Below are positions 16,881 through 32,616 of a stretch of 64,000 nt of DNA, piece by piece; the stretch's first letter is position 1, and the number at the start of each line of letters is the position of its first letter. The notes beneath the pieces are model-generated. The model searched no databases, was not told the DNA's origin, and worked only from the letters and a program-made list of their open reading frames with translations. A program made the translations under genes and the position numbers. This stretch comes from Burkholderiaceae bacterium. Lineage in GTDB: Bacteria; Pseudomonadota; Gammaproteobacteria; Burkholderiales; Burkholderiaceae_C. The stretch spans positions 281,339 through 345,338 of the forward strand of contig JAKLLA010000005.1 of assembly GCA_023150375.1 (NCBI GenBank), written 5' to 3'.

Positions 16881-19373
16881 TCAGGCGCTCGTGCCGCCGA
16901 CGTGCGAGCGCGGAGCCGGCAGCTGCACCGGCCGGGTGCGCCAGATCTCGCTGGCGTACTCTGCGATCGTGCGGTCCGACGAGAACACCCCCATGCCCGC
17001 CACGTTGAGCAGGGCGCGGCGGCTCCACTCGTCGGCATTGCGGTACAGCGCATCGACCTGGTCCTGGGTGCGGACGTAGCTCTCGTAGTCGGCCAGCAGC
17101 AGGTAGTGGTCGCCCCAGTTCACCAGCGCATCGTAGATGGCCTGGAAGCGGCCCGGCTCGTCGCGGCTGAACATGCCGTCGCGGATCGCGTCCAGCGCCG
17201 CCTTCAGTGCGGGCTGGCTCTCGTAGAAGGCACGCGGCTGATAGCCCTGGGCGCGGATCTGGGCCACCTCCTCGGTGGTCTTGCCGAAGATGAAGATGTT
17301 TTCCGGCCCGACATGCTCGCGGATCTCGACGTTGGCGCCGTCGAGCGTGCCGATGGTCAGCGCGCCGTTGAGGGCGAACTTCATGTTGCCGGTGCCCGAG
17401 GCCTCGGTGCCGGCGGTGGAGATCTGCTCGGACAGGTCGGCCGCCGGGATGATCACCTCGGCCAGGCTGACGCTGTAGTTGGGAATGAACACCACCTTGA
17501 GCCGGTCGCCGACGCGCGGGTCGTGGTTGACCACCTGCGCCACGTCGTTGATCAGCTTGATGACCAGCTTGGCCATGTGGTACGCCGAGGCCGCCTTGCC
17601 GGCAAACACCACCACGCGCGGCACCCACTGCGCGTCCGGGTTGGCCAGGATGGCCTGGTAGCGCGTCACCACGTGCAGCACGTTGAGCAGCTGGCGCTTG
17701 TACTCGTGCATGCGCTTGACCTGCACGTCGAACAGCGCATCGGGGTTCAGCGCCACGCCCAGGCGCTCCAGCACCAGGCGGGCCAGGCGCTCCTTGTTGG
17801 CGCGCTTGACCTTGCGGAAGGCGGCCAGGAAGCCGGGCACCTCCAGCGCATGGCGCAGGCCTTCGAGCTCGTCGAGGTGGCGGCGCCAGTTGCGGCCGAT
17901 GCGCTGGTCGATCAGCGCGGCCAGGCCCGGGTTGGCCTGCGCCAGCCAGCGCCGCGGCGTCACGCCGTTGGTCTTGTTGTTGAAGCGCTCGGGCCAGAGC
18001 TGGGCGAAGTCCTTGAAGATCGAGGCCTTCATCAGCTCCGAGTGCAGCGCCGAGACGCCGTTGACCGAATGGCTGGCCACCACCGCCAGGTAGGCCATGC
18101 GCACCCGGCGCTCACCGCTCTCGTCGATCAGCGACAGGCGGCGCATCAGCTCGGGATCCTGCCCGTGCGCCGCCGCGACGCTGGCCAGGAAGCGCGCGTT
18201 GATGTCGAAGATGATGCGCAGGTGGCGCGGCAGCACGCGGCCGAAGATCTCCACCGGCCAGGTCTCCAGCGCCTCGTGCATCAGCGTGTGGTTGGTGTAG
18301 CTGAAGACACGCTGGCACAGCGCCCAGGCCTGGTCCCAGGGCACCCGGTGCTCGTCGACCAGCAGGCGCATCAGTTCGGGAATCGCCAGCACCGGGTGGG
18401 TGTCGTTGAGGTGGATGCTGACCTTCTCGGGCAGCGCCTCGAAGCCGGTGTGGGTGCGCAGGTAGCGGCGCACGATGTCCTGCAGGCTGGCCGAGCAGAA
18501 GAAGTACTCCTGGCGCAGGCGCAGCTCGCGCCCGGACAGCGTGGAGTCGTCCGGGTAGAGCACGCGCGAGACGTTCTCCGACTGGTTCTTGCTTTCCACC
18601 GCGCCCATGTAGTTGCCCTGGTTGAAGGCGCGCAGGTTCATCTCCTCGGTGGCACGGGCCGACCACAGGCGCAGCGTGTTGGTGGCCTGGGTGCCGTAGC
18701 CGGGGATGATGGTGTCGTAGGCCATCGCCAGCACGTCGTCGGTGCCGACCCAGCGCACCGCATCGCCGCTCTGTTCCAGGTGGCCGCCGAAGCGCACCCG
18801 CATCTGCACCTCGGGGCGCGGGAACTCCCAGGGGTTGCCCTGGGTGAGCCAGTAGTCCGGCGCCTCGACCTGGCGGCCGTCGACGATCTTCTGGCGGAAC
18901 ATGCCGTAGTCGTAGCGGATGCCGTAGCCGAAGCCCGGCACGCCCAGCGTGGCCATGGAATCGAGGAAGCAGGCCGCCAGCCGGCCCAGGCCGCCATTGC
19001 CCAGCGCGGCGTCGGGTTCGAGCTCGAAGAGCGGATCCGGGTCGACGTCCATCTCCTGCAGGGCCTGGCGCACCGAGGGCAGCAGGTCCAGCGCCAGCAT
19101 GGCGTTGGTGAAGGTGCGCCCGATCAGGAACTCGGCCGAGAGGTAGTAGACCCGCTTGACGTCCTGCTCGTACTGCGCGCGGGTGGTCTTCATCCAGCGC
19201 TCGACCAGGTGGTCGCGCACCGTGTACGACACCGCCAGCAGCCAGTCCTCCGGGCGGGCGGAGACCGGATCCTTGCCGACGCTGTACATCAGCCGGTTGG
19301 AGATCTCGCGCTTGAGGGCCGCGACGTCGCGGGCCAGATGGTCGTACTGGTGTTCGAACTGGGTCAGGTCCAT
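16881..19373 (-). CDS. glgP: Glycogen/maltodextrin phosphorylase
   Basis: It releases glucose-1-phosphate from alpha-1,4-glucan ends using phosphate and PLP. The 830-residue product is collinear with bacterial GlgP: '[18 protein letters not shown]', '[21 protein letters not shown]', '[16 protein letters not shown]', 'NGVTPRRWL', '[15 protein letters not shown]', and the PLP-binding '[11 protein letters not shown]' (K665). It is the last gene of the leftward glycogen cluster, 161 bp after glgA. The ATG at 19373 (MDLTQFEHQ) is chosen by homology. No strong Shine-Dalgarno sequence precedes it. Confidence 0.95.
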   Translation of the reverse strand: MDLTQFEHQYDHLARDVAALKREISNRLMYSVGKDPVSARPEDWLLAVSYTVRDHLVERWMKTTRAQYEQDVKRVYYLSAEFLIGRTFTNAMLALDLLPSVRQALQEMDVDPDPLFELEPDAALGNGGLGRLAACFLDSMATLGVPGFGYGIRYDYGMFRQKIVDGRQVEAPDYWLTQGNPWEFPRPEVQMRVRFGGHLEQSGDAVRWVGTDDVLAMAYDTIIPGYGTQATNTLRLWSARATEEMNLRAFNQGNYMGAVESKNQSENVSRVLYPDDSTLSGRELRLRQEYFFCSASLQDIVRRYLRTHTGFEALPEKVSIHLNDTHPVLAIPELMRLLVDEHRVPWDQAWALCQRVFSYTNHTLMHEALETWPVEIFGRVLPRHLRIIFDINARFLASVAAAHGQDPELMRRLSLIDESGERRVRMAYLAVVASHSVNGVSALHSELMKASIFKDFAQLWPERFNNKTNGVTPRRWLAQANPGLAALIDQRIGRNWRRHLDELEGLRHALEVPGFLAAFRKVKRANKERLARLVLERLGVALNPDALFDVQVKRMHEYKRQLLNVLHVVTRYQAILANPDAQWVPRVVVFAGKAASAYHMAKLVIKLINDVAQVVNHDPRVGDRLKVVFIPNYSVSLAEVIIPAADLSEQISTAGTEASGTGNMKFALNGALTIGTLDGANVEIREHVGPENIFIFGKTTEEVAQIRAQGYQPRAFYESQPALKAALDAIRDGMFSRDEPGRFQAIYDALVNWGDHYLLLADYESYVRTQDQVDALYRNADEWSRRALLNVAGMGVFSSDRTIAEYASEIWRTRPVQLPAPRSHVGGTSA

Positions 19374-19534
19374 GGCAATGGCGCGCAGGAGAGCGGGGAA
19401 TCGGAAGAACTGAGGGTCCGGCGGCGGCCGCCGGTCGTCGTGCGGCACTCGCATGCCATTTTCGCGCCAGCGCGGGGCCGCCGGGGGAACAAATGGGGTA
19501 CGGCGCGGTCCCCGGCCCGGCGGGGCCGGGGTCT

Positions 19535-21013
19535 TCAGTGCAGGGCGTGGCGGTACAGCTGCCGGTACTGGCGCGCCGGGCCTTCCCAGTCCCAGCGCTG
19601 CGCCATGGCCCGGCGCTGCACCAGCGCCCAGTCGGCCGGGCGGCGGTGCAGCGCCAGCGCGCGCCGCACCGCTGCGCACAGGGCTTCGGCGTCGAAGGCG
19701 TCGAAGACGAAGCCGGTGGCCTCGCCGTCCAGCGTTTCCAGACGAGTATCGGCCACGGTGTCGGCCAGCCCGCCGACACGCCGCACCACCGGCAGCGTCC
19801 CGTAGCGCAGGCCGTAGAGCTGGGTCAGCCCGCAGGGCTCGTAGCGCGAGGGCACCAGAATCAGATCGCTGCCGGCGATCAGGCGGTGTGCGAAGGGCTC
19901 GTCGTAACCCAGGCGCACGGCCACCTGGCGGGGACGGGCCTGCGCGAATTCGCGGAAGGCAGCCTCCATCCAGGCGTCGCCCGAGCCCAGCAGCGCGAAC
20001 TGCGCGCCGGCCTCGACCAGCCGCGGCAGGGCCTGCAGCACCAGATGCAGGCCCTTCTGCTCGGCCAGGCGGCTGACCACGCACAGCAGTGGCGCATGCG
20101 CGTCCCCGGCCAGGCCCAGCTCGGCCTGCAGCGCCTGCTTGCAGGTCGCCTTGCCGCCCAGGTCGGCGCCATCGTAGGGCGCGGGCAGGTGCGCATCGGT
20201 CGCCGGGTCCCAGACGCGGGTGTCGACCCCGTTGAGGATGCCCGTCAGCGCCGCCGTGCGGCTGCGCAGCAGCCCGTCCAGCCCGCAGCCCTGCTCGGGA
20301 CTCTGGATTTCGCGGGCATAGCTCGGGCTGACCGTGCTGATGCGGTCGGCGTAGTGCAGACCGGCCTTCATGAAATTGACGTGGCCGTGAAACTCCAGGC
20401 CCTGCACCGAATAGAAGTGGCCGGGCAGCCCCAGCTCGCCGAACAGGTGGGCGCCGTACATGCCCTGATAGGCCAGGTTGTGCACGGTGTAGACACAGCC
20501 GGCCAGCCGGCGGTGCTGCGCCGCCTCGGCCGCACGCAGATAGGCCGGGGCCAGCGCGGCATGCCAGTCGTGCGCGTGCAGCAGCTCGGCGCGCCAGAAG
20601 GGATCCAGCCCCTGCGCCAGCGCGGCAGCGGTCCAGCCCAGCAGCGCGAAGCGCAGGTGGTTGTCGCCGCGCTCCTCGTAGGGCGCGCCGTCGCGCCGGT
20701 AGTAGGCCGGCGCGTCGATCACGTAACCCCACAGGCCGCAGGCGGGCAGCCGGCCGTAGAGCAGCCGGGCGCCGTGGGCGGCCTGCATCGCACCGGGAGG
20801 CTGCAGGGTGGCCACGACCACCGGCGCTTCCAGGCCGCGCAGGATGGGCTCGAAGCCGGGCAGCAGCAGGCGCACGTCCACGCCCAGCGGCTGCAGCGCC
20901 AGCGGCAGCGCGCCGGCCACGTCGGCCAGCCCGCCGGTCTTGAGCAGCGGGAAGATCTCGGCGCAGACCTGCAGCACGCGCGGGCCGGGCGCGTCTTCGA
21001 TCGCCGGCATCAT
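19535..21013 (-). CDS. glgA: Glycogen synthase (ADP-glucose)
   Basis: A GT5 glycosyltransferase that extends alpha-1,4-glucan using ADP-glucose. The 492-residue protein has the N-terminal ADP-glucose loop as '[13 protein letters not shown]', the central '[10 protein letters not shown]...[11 protein letters not shown]', '[13 protein letters not shown]', and the C-terminal nucleotide-binding '[12 protein letters not shown]' and '[21 protein letters not shown]'. Its ATG overlaps the glgC stop by four bases (21010-21013), implying translational coupling. It acts directly on the product of GlgC. Confidence 0.96.
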   Translation of the reverse strand: MMPAIEDAPGPRVLQVCAEIFPLLKTGGLADVAGALPLALQPLGVDVRLLLPGFEPILRGLEAPVVVATLQPPGAMQAAHGARLLYGRLPACGLWGYVIDAPAYYRRDGAPYEERGDNHLRFALLGWTAAALAQGLDPFWRAELLHAHDWHAALAPAYLRAAEAAQHRRLAGCVYTVHNLAYQGMYGAHLFGELGLPGHFYSVQGLEFHGHVNFMKAGLHYADRISTVSPSYAREIQSPEQGCGLDGLLRSRTAALTGILNGVDTRVWDPATDAHLPAPYDGADLGGKATCKQALQAELGLAGDAHAPLLCVVSRLAEQKGLHLVLQALPRLVEAGAQFALLGSGDAWMEAAFREFAQARPRQVAVRLGYDEPFAHRLIAGSDLILVPSRYEPCGLTQLYGLRYGTLPVVRRVGGLADTVADTRLETLDGEATGFVFDAFDAEALCAAVRRALALHRRPADWALVQRRAMAQRWDWEGPARQYRQLYRHALH

Positions 21014-22293
21014 GCGCCCTGGACGCCCAGCGCGGCCAGCATGCGCCGCGTCACCAGCACCACGCCGCTTTCGGTGCGGTAGAAGCGCCGCGCGTCTTCC
21101 TCGGCATCCTCGCCGATCACCAGGCCCTCGGGCAGCTTGCAGCGCCGGTCGATCACCACGTTGCTCAGCCGGCAGTGGCGGCCGATCTGCACGTCCGGCA
21201 GCACCACCGCCTTCTCGATCTGGCCGAAGGAGCGCACCAGCACGTTGGAGAACAGCACCGAGTTGCGCACCGTCGCGCCGGAGACGATGCAGCCGCCGGA
21301 GACCAGCGAGTTGATCGCCTCGCCGCGCCGGCCGTCCTCGTCGTGAACGAACTTGGCCGGCGGCAGCTGCTCCTGGTAGGTCCAGATCGGCCAGTCCTGG
21401 TCGTACATGTTCAGCTCGGGCGTGGTCGAAGCCAGGTCCAGGTTGGCGGCCCAGTAGGCGTCGACCGTGCCGACGTCGCGCCAGTAGGGGCGCGAATACG
21501 GCGGGTTGGCCAGCGCCGACATCGAGAAGGGATGGGCCAGCGCCTGGCCCTCGGACACTGCCTTGGGGATCAGGTTCTTGCCGAAGTCGTGCTCGGAGTG
21601 CGGATCGGCGGCGTCCTCCTCGAGCAGGCGGTACAGGTAGTCGGCCGAGAACACGTAGATGCCCATGCTGGCCAGGGCCATGTCGGGGTTGCCCGGCATG
21701 GCCGGCGGGTCGGCCGGCTTCTCGACGAAGTCGACGATGCGGCGCTGCTCGTCGATGGCCATCACGCCGAATCCCCGGGCCTCCTCGCGCGGCACCTCGA
21801 TGCAGCCGACCGTGACGTTGCGTCCGTTCTCGACGTGGTCGGCCAGCATGATGGAGTAGTCCATCTTGTAGATGTGGTCGCCCGCCAGCACCACGATGTA
21901 CTCGGGCGGCTTGGAATTGCGGATGATGTCCAGGTTCTGGTAGATGGCGTCGGCGGTGCCGCGGTACCAGCTCTCGTCGTCCACGCGCTGCTGCGCGGGC
22001 AGCAGGTCGACGAACTCGTTGAGCTCGTTGCGCATGAAGCTCCAGCCGCGCTGCAGGTGGCGCAGCAGCGAGTGCGACTTGTACTGCGTGATCACGCCGA
22101 TGCGGCGCATGCCGGAGTTGATGCAGTTCGACAGCGCGAAGTCGATGATGCGGAACTTGCCGCCGAAGTGCACGGCCGGCTTGGCGCGGCGGTCGGTCAG
22201 GGCCTTCAGGCGCGAGCCGCGCCCACCGGCAAGCACCAGCGCGAGGGTGCGCCGGGCCAGGGTGCGGCTGTGGGCGGATCCGGTGATGTCCAT
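21010..22293 (-). CDS. glgC: Glucose-1-phosphate adenylyltransferase
   Basis: It makes ADP-glucose from glucose-1-P and ATP, the committed step of bacterial glycogen synthesis. The 427-residue protein has the nucleotidyltransferase start '[29 protein letters not shown]', '[13 protein letters not shown]', '[11 protein letters not shown]', 'FVEKP', '[12 protein letters not shown]', and a C-terminal left-handed beta-helix ('[22 protein letters not shown]'). The ATG at 22293 has AGGAG seven bases upstream. It sits between pgm and glgA; activity is typically set allosterically by central-carbon metabolites in this family. Confidence 0.96.
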   Translation of the reverse strand: MDITGSAHSRTLARRTLALVLAGGRGSRLKALTDRRAKPAVHFGGKFRIIDFALSNCINSGMRRIGVITQYKSHSLLRHLQRGWSFMRNELNEFVDLLPAQQRVDDESWYRGTADAIYQNLDIIRNSKPPEYIVVLAGDHIYKMDYSIMLADHVENGRNVTVGCIEVPREEARGFGVMAIDEQRRIVDFVEKPADPPAMPGNPDMALASMGIYVFSADYLYRLLEEDAADPHSEHDFGKNLIPKAVSEGQALAHPFSMSALANPPYSRPYWRDVGTVDAYWAANLDLASTTPELNMYDQDWPIWTYQEQLPPAKFVHDEDGRRGEAINSLVSGGCIVSGATVRNSVLFSNVLVRSFGQIEKAVVLPDVQIGRHCRLSNVVIDRRCKLPEGLVIGEDAEEDARRFYRTESGVVLVTRRMLAALGVQGA

Positions 22294-22376
22294 GGGGTAC
22301 TCCTCTTCGTGGTCTGTTCGTCGTTCGTTCGTTCGCCGGGCGGCCGCCGCGCGGGGCGCAGCCCTCGGGAAGCCGT

Positions 22377-26348
<3,972 letters not shown>

Positions 26349-26359
<11 letters not shown>

Positions 26360-28580
26360 AAACCAGCATCAGCGTGGCCAGCGGCGGCAGGTCCAGCACG
26401 ATCGACTGGGCCTGGCCCTGCCAGGCCAGCGCCTCGCTGGCCTGCGCGCCGTTGCCGATGCCCGAGCCGCCGTACACCTCGTCGTCGGTGTTGATCAACT
26501 CGCGCCAGCTGCCGGCGCTGGGCACGCCGAAGCGCCAGCCACGCCGCGGCACCGGGGTGAAGTTGCACACCACCAGCACCGGCCGGCCGTCGCGCGCACG
26601 GCGCTGGAAGGCCAGCACCGAGTGGGCCGCGTCGTCGTGGCTGATCCACTCGAAGCCCTCGCCGCTGACGTCGAGCTGGTGCAGGGCCGGCTCGGCGCGC
26701 ATGACCAGGTTGAGGTCGCGCACCAGGCGCTGCAGGCCGGCATGCCGGGCCTGGTTGGGCGAGGGTTCGTCCAGCAGGGCCCAGTCCAGGCCGGACTCGG
26801 CGTCCCACTCGCGCCACTGGCCGAACTCGCCGCCCATGAAGAGCAGCTTCTTGCCCGGATGGCCCCACATGAAGCCGTAATAGGCGCGCAGGTTGGCGAA
26901 CTTCTGCCAGTCGTCGCCGGGCATCTTGCCGATCAGCGAGCCCTTGCCGTGCACCACCTCGTCGTGCGAGAGCGGCAGGATGAAGTTCTCGCTGAAGGCG
27001 TAGACCAGCGAGAAGCGGATCTGGTCGTGATGGTGGACGCGGTGGATCGGTTCGCGGGCGAAGTACGACAGGGTGTCGTTCATCCAGCCCATGTTCCACT
27101 TGTAGTGGAAGCCCAGCCCGCCGCCCTGCAGGTCCTCGCTGGGCGGGCGGGTTACCGACGGAAAGGCGGTGGACTCCTCGGCCGCGGTGATCGCCTCGGG
27201 CCGCACCGTGCCGACGGTGTGGTTCATGCGCCGCAGGAACTCGATGGCCTCCAGGTTCTCGCGCCCGCCGAAGCGGTTGGGGATCCACTCGCCGTCCTTG
27301 CGGCTGTAGTCGCGGTAGAGCATCGAGGCCACCGCGTCCACGCGCAGGCCGTCGATGCCGAAGCGCTCGATCCAGTACAGCGCGTTGCCGACCAGATAGT
27401 TGCGCACCTCCGTGCGGCCGTAGTTGTAGATCAGCGTGTTCCAGTCCTGGTGGAAGCCCTCGCGCCGGTCGGCATGCTCGTACAGGCAGGTGCCGTCGAA
27501 CTTCGCGAGGCCGTGCGCGTCGCTCGGGAAGTGCGCCGGCACCCAGTCCAGGATCACGCCCAGCCCGGCGGCCTGCGCGGCCTCGACGAAGGCGCGGAAG
27601 TCCTCCGGCGAGCCGAAGCGCGAGGTCGGCGCGTACAGGCCGGTGGGCTGGTAGCCCCAGGAGCCGTCGAAGGGGTGCTCGTGCACCGGCATCAGCTCCA
27701 GGTGCGTGAAGCCCAGGTCGCGCGCATACGGCACCAGCTGCTCGGCCAGCTCGCGGTAGCTCAGCCAGCGGCCCTGCGGCCCGCGCCGCCAGGAGCCCAG
27801 GTGCACCTCGTAGATGCTGATCGGGGCGTCCAGCGCGTTGGCACGCCGGCGCGCCTCGCTGCCCGCCAGCCCGGGCAGCAGGCGCTGCACCACCGAGGCG
27901 GTCTGCGGGCGCAGCTCGGCGCGGAAGGCGAAGGGGTCGGACTTGAGATGCAGCTCGCCGTCGGCGCCGAGCAGCTCGAACTTGTACAGGTCACCCTCGC
28001 CCACGTGCGGCACGAAGAGCTCCCACACCCCGCACTCGTGGCGCTTGCGCATCATGTGGCGGCGCCCGTCCCACTGGTTGAAGTCGCCCACCACCGAGAC
28101 GCGCCGCGCGCCGGGCGCCCAGACCGCGAAGCGCGTGCCCTCGACGCCGTCGACCGTGTTCAGGTGCGCGCCCAGCCACTCGTAGGGACGCTGGTGCGTC
28201 CCCTCGGCCAGCAGCCAGACGTCCAGATCGGCCAGCAGCGGCGGGAAGCGGTAGGTGTCGTCGATGTCCAGCGTGTGCGCGCGCTCGCCGTTCGGACCCT
28301 CCCAGGTCACGCGCAAGCGGTAGGCGAAGGGGTTGCGCCGGCGCGGCATGACGGCCTGGAACAGCGGCGTACCCGCCACCCGCAGCAGATCGGTCACCCG
28401 CCGTCCCCGCGCGTCCAGCACGGTCACCGCATGGGCCCCGGGCAGCAGCGCGCGCACCACCACCGCCGCCCCGACCTGGTGCATGCCCAGCACGGCGAAA
28501 GGATCGCCGTGACGCGCCTGCAGCAAGGCCTGCAGCGTCTCGTCGTCGAGGAGGGTCGGATCGGATCGGTCGGCTGCCAT
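26349..28580 (-). CDS. glgB: 1,4-alpha-glucan branching enzyme
   Basis: It introduces alpha-1,6 branches into glycogen. The 743-residue protein has the full bacterial architecture: an N1 domain ('[24 protein letters not shown]'), a CBM48 domain ('[23 protein letters not shown]'), and the GH13 barrel with '[19 protein letters not shown]', nucleophile D415 in '[12 protein letters not shown]' and acid/base Glu in '[14 protein letters not shown]', then '[12 protein letters not shown]'. The ATG at 28580 starts the conserved region. It is the first gene of the leftward glg cluster, 148 bp after the decarboxylase gene. Confidence 0.96.
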
Positions 28581-28728
28581 GTCGGTCGCGGAAGTGAAAG
28601 TTCGGCGCGAAGATCTTGCCATGTAATCCGGGGGTAACCCTGATTTCGTCGGCCAAGTCGAGCCGGATCGGGGCCCTTCTCGCAGAAAGCGTGCCGGGCG
28701 CCCCGCGGCGACCGGCAGGGACCGAGGC

Positions 28729-30987
28729 CTACTGGGCCACGCAGTCCACGTAGTAGCGCTTCTGTCCGCCGCCCAGATCCTCCTCGACCAGACCGTGCAC
28801 ATCGGTGTGGAAGCCGGGGAAACGGTCGTTGAAGGCGCGCGTGAAGCGCAGGTAATCGACGATGCGGCGGTTGAAGCGCTCACCCGGGATCAGCAGCGGA
28901 ATGCCCGGCGGGTAGGGCGTGAGCAGCGCGGTGGTGATGCGGCCCTCCAGCTGGTCGATCTCGACCCGCTCGGTCTTGCGGTGGGCGATGTGCGCGTAGG
29001 CCTCGCTGGGTTTCATGGCCGGCTGCACGTCCGAGAGGTACACCTCGGTGGTCAGCCGCGCGATGTCGCCCTGCGCATAGCTCTGGTGGATGGCCTGGCA
29101 GAGGTCGCGCAGCCCCATGCGCTCGTACATCGGGTACTTGGCGGCGAACTCGGGCAGGATGCGCCAGATCGGCTGGTTGCGGTCGTAGTCGTCCTTGAAC
29201 TGCTGCAGCGCGGTCAGCAGGGTGTTCCAGCGGCCCTTGGTGATGCCGATGGTGAACATGATGAAGAAGGAGTACAGCCCGGTCTTCTCCACCACCACGC
29301 CGTGCTCGGCCAGGTACTTCGTGACGATGGCCGCCGGGATGCCCGTGGCGGCGAAGTCGCCCGACACATCCAGCCCCGGCGTGATGATGGTCGACTTGAT
29401 CGGGTCGAGCATGTTGAAGCCTTCGGCCAGGTCGCCGAAGCCATGCCACTTCTCGTCGGCATGCAGCATCCAGCCCTCGGCGCGGCCGATGCCGTCGGCG
29501 GCCAGGGCGTCCGGGCCCCAGACCTTGAACCACCAGTCGTGGCCGAAGTCGTCCTCGACCTTGCGCATGGCGCGGCGGAAGTCCAGCGCCTCCTTGATGC
29601 TCTCCTCCACCAGCGCGGTGCCGCCGGGCGGCTCCATCATCGCCGCGGCCACGTCGCAGCTGGCGATGATGGCGTACTGCGGGCTGGTGCTGGTGTGCAT
29701 CAGGTAGGCCTCGTTGAAGAGGTGCCGGTCGAGCTTGACCTGCTGCGAGTCCTGCACCAGCACCTGCGAGGCCTGGCTGAGGCCGGCCAGCAGCTTGTGC
29801 GTCGACTGGGTGGCGTAGACCACCGCCTCCTTCGGCCGCGCGCGCTTCTTGCCCATGGCGTGGAAGCTGCCGTAGAAGCCGTGGAAGGCCGCGTGCGGCA
29901 GCCAGGCCTCGTCGAAATGCAGGTTCGGGATCCAGCCGTCGGCCATCTCCTTGATGGTCTCGGTGTTGTAGAGCACGCCGTCGTAGGTGCTCTGCGTGAG
30001 CGTGAGGATGCGCGGCTTGACCGTGGCCGGATCCACCCCGGCCAGCAGCGGGTTGGCGGCGATCTTGGCTTCGATGGCCGCGCGGCTGAACTCGCTCTTT
30101 GGGATCGGCCCGATGATGCCGTAGTGGTTGCGCGTGGGCGTCATGAACACGGGGATCGCCCCGGTCATGATGATCGAGTGCAGGATGGACTTGTGGCAGT
30201 TGCGGTCCACCACCACCACGTCGCCGGGCGCCACCGTGTGGTGCCAGACCATCTTGTTGGAGGTGCTGGTGCCGTTGGTGACGAAGTAGCAGTGGTCGGC
30301 GTTGAAGATGCGCGCCGCGTTGCGCTCGCTGTGGGCCACCGGGCCGGTGTGGTCGAGCAGCTGGCCGAGCTCCTCCACCGCGTTGCACACGTCCGCGCGC
30401 AGCATGTTCTCGCCGAAGAACTGGTGGAACATCTGCCCCACCGGGCTCTTCAGGAAGGCCACGCCGCCGCTGTGGCCCGGGCAGTGCCAGGAGTACGAGC
30501 CGTCGCGGGCGTATTCCATCAGCTGCTTGAAGAAGGGCGGCGCCAGGCCGTCGAGGTAGCTCCTGGCCTCGCGGATGATGTGGCGGGCCACGAACTCCGG
30601 CGTGTCCTCGAACATGTGGATGAAGCCGTGCAGCTCGCGCAGGATGTCGTTCGGGATGTGCTGGCTGGTGCGCGTCTCGCCGTAGATGTAGATCGGGATG
30701 TCCGCATTGCGCCAGCGGATCTCCTCGATGAACTTGCGCAGGTTCAGCACCGCCGGGTCCAGCTCGGGGCCGGGGGTGAACTCCTCGTCGTCGATCGACA
30801 GGATGAAGGCCGAGGCGCGGCTCTGCTGCTGCGCGAACTGCGCCAGGTCGCCGTAGCTGGTCGTGCCCAGCACCTCGAAGCCCTCTTTCTCGATGGCCTG
30901 CGCGAGCGCGCGGATGCCCAGGCCCGAGGCGTTCTCGGAACGGTAGTCCTCGTCGATGATGACGATCGGGAAGTGGAAGCGCTGCAT
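28729..30987 (-). CDS. Arginine/lysine/ornithine decarboxylase, large PLP-dependent type
   Basis: A 752-residue fold-type I PLP enzyme of the AdiA/LdcC/SpeC group, removing CO2 from a basic amino acid to give agmatine, cadaverine or putrescine. The N-terminal ~120 residues form a receiver-like wing domain ('[32 protein letters not shown]'). The PLP domain has '[13 protein letters not shown]', 'THFDEA'-like '[18 protein letters not shown]' and the PLP lysine K398 in '[17 protein letters not shown]'. Overall it looks most like AdiA-type arginine decarboxylases, but substrate cannot be fixed by eye. Such enzymes serve acid resistance or polyamine supply. Confidence 0.9.
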   Translation of the reverse strand: MQRFHFPIVIIDEDYRSENASGLGIRALAQAIEKEGFEVLGTTSYGDLAQFAQQQSRASAFILSIDDEEFTPGPELDPAVLNLRKFIEEIRWRNADIPIYIYGETRTSQHIPNDILRELHGFIHMFEDTPEFVARHIIREARSYLDGLAPPFFKQLMEYARDGSYSWHCPGHSGGVAFLKSPVGQMFHQFFGENMLRADVCNAVEELGQLLDHTGPVAHSERNAARIFNADHCYFVTNGTSTSNKMVWHHTVAPGDVVVVDRNCHKSILHSIIMTGAIPVFMTPTRNHYGIIGPIPKSEFSRAAIEAKIAANPLLAGVDPATVKPRILTLTQSTYDGVLYNTETIKEMADGWIPNLHFDEAWLPHAAFHGFYGSFHAMGKKRARPKEAVVYATQSTHKLLAGLSQASQVLVQDSQQVKLDRHLFNEAYLMHTSTSPQYAIIASCDVAAAMMEPPGGTALVEESIKEALDFRRAMRKVEDDFGHDWWFKVWGPDALAADGIGRAEGWMLHADEKWHGFGDLAEGFNMLDPIKSTIITPGLDVSGDFAATGIPAAIVTKYLAEHGVVVEKTGLYSFFIMFTIGITKGRWNTLLTALQQFKDDYDRNQPIWRILPEFAAKYPMYERMGLRDLCQAIHQSYAQGDIARLTTEVYLSDVQPAMKPSEAYAHIAHRKTERVEIDQLEGRITTALLTPYPPGIPLLIPGERFNRRIVDYLRFTRAFNDRFPGFHTDVHGLVEEDLGGGQKRYYVDCVAQ

Positions 30988-31196
30988 GGCGGACTCGGTT
31001 CGGGCGGCGGGAACGAAGGCAGCCGGTGGGCCGCCTGGGATCGATGAGGCGCGCAGTGTAGGGCCATGCGACGGCCCTGCGATGACAGCGTCTGCCCGGC
31101 AGGCCCGGCCCGGCGGCCCGCGACCCGTCGGGCGTACACTGGACGCTCTGCCCGGAGCCCCGCCACCGCGCCGACCCGGGCCGCACAGGAGCCCCG

Positions 31197-31619
31197 ATGT
31201 CGCCTGCGATCGTCTGGTGGATCGCCACCGCCGTGCTGGTGCTGGCCGAGCTGGCCACCGGCACCTTCTACCTCCTGATGATCTCGATCGGCCTGGCCGC
31301 CGGCGCACTGGCCGCCCATGCCGGACTGGACACCACCGGGCAGCTGCTGGCCGCCGCGCTGCTGGGCGGGGGCGCCACCGCCGCCTGGCACCTGCGCCGC
31401 CAGCGCCAGCCGGCCCCGCCCCCGGTGGCGGCGAACCACGATGTCCTGCTCGACGTCGGCGAGCGTGTCGCGGTCGCGGCCTGGGACGAGGCCGGACGCA
31501 CCCGGGTGCACTACCGCGGCGCCGACTGGCAGGCGCGCTGGGTCGGGGCCGGCGCCCCGCAGCCCGGCGAGCATGTCATCGACGCCCTCGACGGCAACGT
31601 GCTGCTGCTGCGCCGCTGA
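31197..31619 (+). CDS. NfeD-like membrane protein
   Basis: A 140-residue inner-membrane protein with two or three N-terminal helices ('IVWWIATAVLVLAELATGTFYLLMISIGLAAGALAA', 'LLAAALLGGGATAAW') and a C-terminal OB-fold-like domain ('GERVAVAAWDEAGRTRVHYRGADWQARW...IDALDGNVLLLRR'). This is the short NfeD form without a protease domain. NfeD proteins pair with SPFH/stomatin proteins, and the next gene 38 bp on is exactly that. AGGAGC precedes the ATG. Confidence 0.9.
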   Translation: MSPAIVWWIATAVLVLAELATGTFYLLMISIGLAAGALAAHAGLDTTGQLLAAALLGGGATAAWHLRRQRQPAPPPVAANHDVLLDVGERVAVAAWDEAGRTRVHYRGADWQARWVGAGAPQPGEHVIDALDGNVLLLRR

Positions 31620-31656
31620 GGCGGCCCGCCCTTCCCTCCCCTGTCCGAAAGTCGCC

Positions 31657-32580
31657 ATGGAATTCGTCGCCCTCCTCCTGTTCGGCATCGCGGTCCTCTT
31701 CGTCGTGCGCTCGGTCAAGGTCGTGCCGCAGCAGCACGCCTGGGTGGTCGAGCGGCTGGGCAAGTACAACGCCACCCTGGCCCCGGGGCTGAACTTCCTG
31801 GTGCCCTTCGTCGACCGGGTGGCCTACCGGCATTCGCTCAAGGAGATCCCGCTGGACGTGCCCAGCCAGGTCTGCATCACCAAGGACAACACCCAGCTGC
31901 AGGTCGACGGCATCCTGTACTTCCAGGTCACCGACCCGATGCGCGCCAGCTACGGCAGCAGCAACTACGTCATGGCGATCACCCAGCTGGCGCAGACCAC
32001 GCTGCGCAGCGTGATCGGCAGGATGGAGCTCGACCGCACCTTCGAGGAGCGCGAGGCCATCAACGCCCAGGTGGTCAGCGCGCTGGACGAAGCTGCCAGC
32101 AACTGGGGCGTGAAGGTGCTGCGCTACGAGATCAAGGACCTGACCCCGCCGGCCGAGATCCTGCGCGCGATGCAGGCGCAGATCACCGCCGAGCGCGAGA
32201 AGCGCGCACTGATCGCCGCCTCCGAGGGCCGCCGCCAGGAGCAGATCAACATCGCCACCGGCGAGCGCGAGGCCTTCATCGCCCGCTCCGAAGGCCAGAA
32301 GCAGGCCGAGATCAACCAGGCCGAGGGCGAGGCCGCGGCCATCCTGGCGGTGGCCGAGGCCAGCGCGGCCGCCATCCGGCAGATCGCCGCGGCCATCCAG
32401 CAGCCCGGCGGCGAGCAGGCGGTGCAGCTCAAGGTGGCCGAGAAGGCGGTGGAGGCCTACGGCCAGCTGGCGCAGAAGAACAACACGATGATCGTGCCCG
32501 GCCACATGGGCGAGGTGGCCGGGCTGATCGGCACCGCGATGGCGCTGCTCCAGAAGGGCGGGCCGGGCGGCAGCCGCTGA
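31657..32580 (+). CDS. SPFH/stomatin-family membrane protein (QmcA/YbbK-like)
   Basis: A 307-residue protein anchored by one N-terminal helix ('FVALLLFGIAVLFVV'), followed by the SPFH domain ('VVPQQHAWVVERLGKYNATLAPGLNFLVPFVDRV', 'VDGILYFQVTDP', 'QTTLRSVIGRMELD'). A long charged Ala/Glu-rich coiled coil spans about 165-260. It is likely a homo-oligomeric scaffold at the inner membrane that works with NfeD in membrane organisation or protease control. The gene lies directly downstream of nfeD, an arrangement conserved in many bacteria. Confidence 0.92.
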   Translation: MEFVALLLFGIAVLFVVRSVKVVPQQHAWVVERLGKYNATLAPGLNFLVPFVDRVAYRHSLKEIPLDVPSQVCITKDNTQLQVDGILYFQVTDPMRASYGSSNYVMAITQLAQTTLRSVIGRMELDRTFEEREAINAQVVSALDEAASNWGVKVLRYEIKDLTPPAEILRAMQAQITAEREKRALIAASEGRRQEQINIATGEREAFIARSEGQKQAEINQAEGEAAAILAVAEASAAAIRQIAAAIQQPGGEQAVQLKVAEKAVEAYGQLAQKNNTMIVPGHMGEVAGLIGTAMALLQKGGPGGSR

Positions 32581-32616
32581 GACGGGCGCAGCGCTGCATC
32601 CGGGTCGGGTGTGCGC

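Noticed and set aside
28581..28728. Promoter for glgB in the gap after the decarboxylase gene
   Set aside because: I found no pair of hexamers with acceptable spacing. A promoter is likely but cannot be placed from sequence alone.
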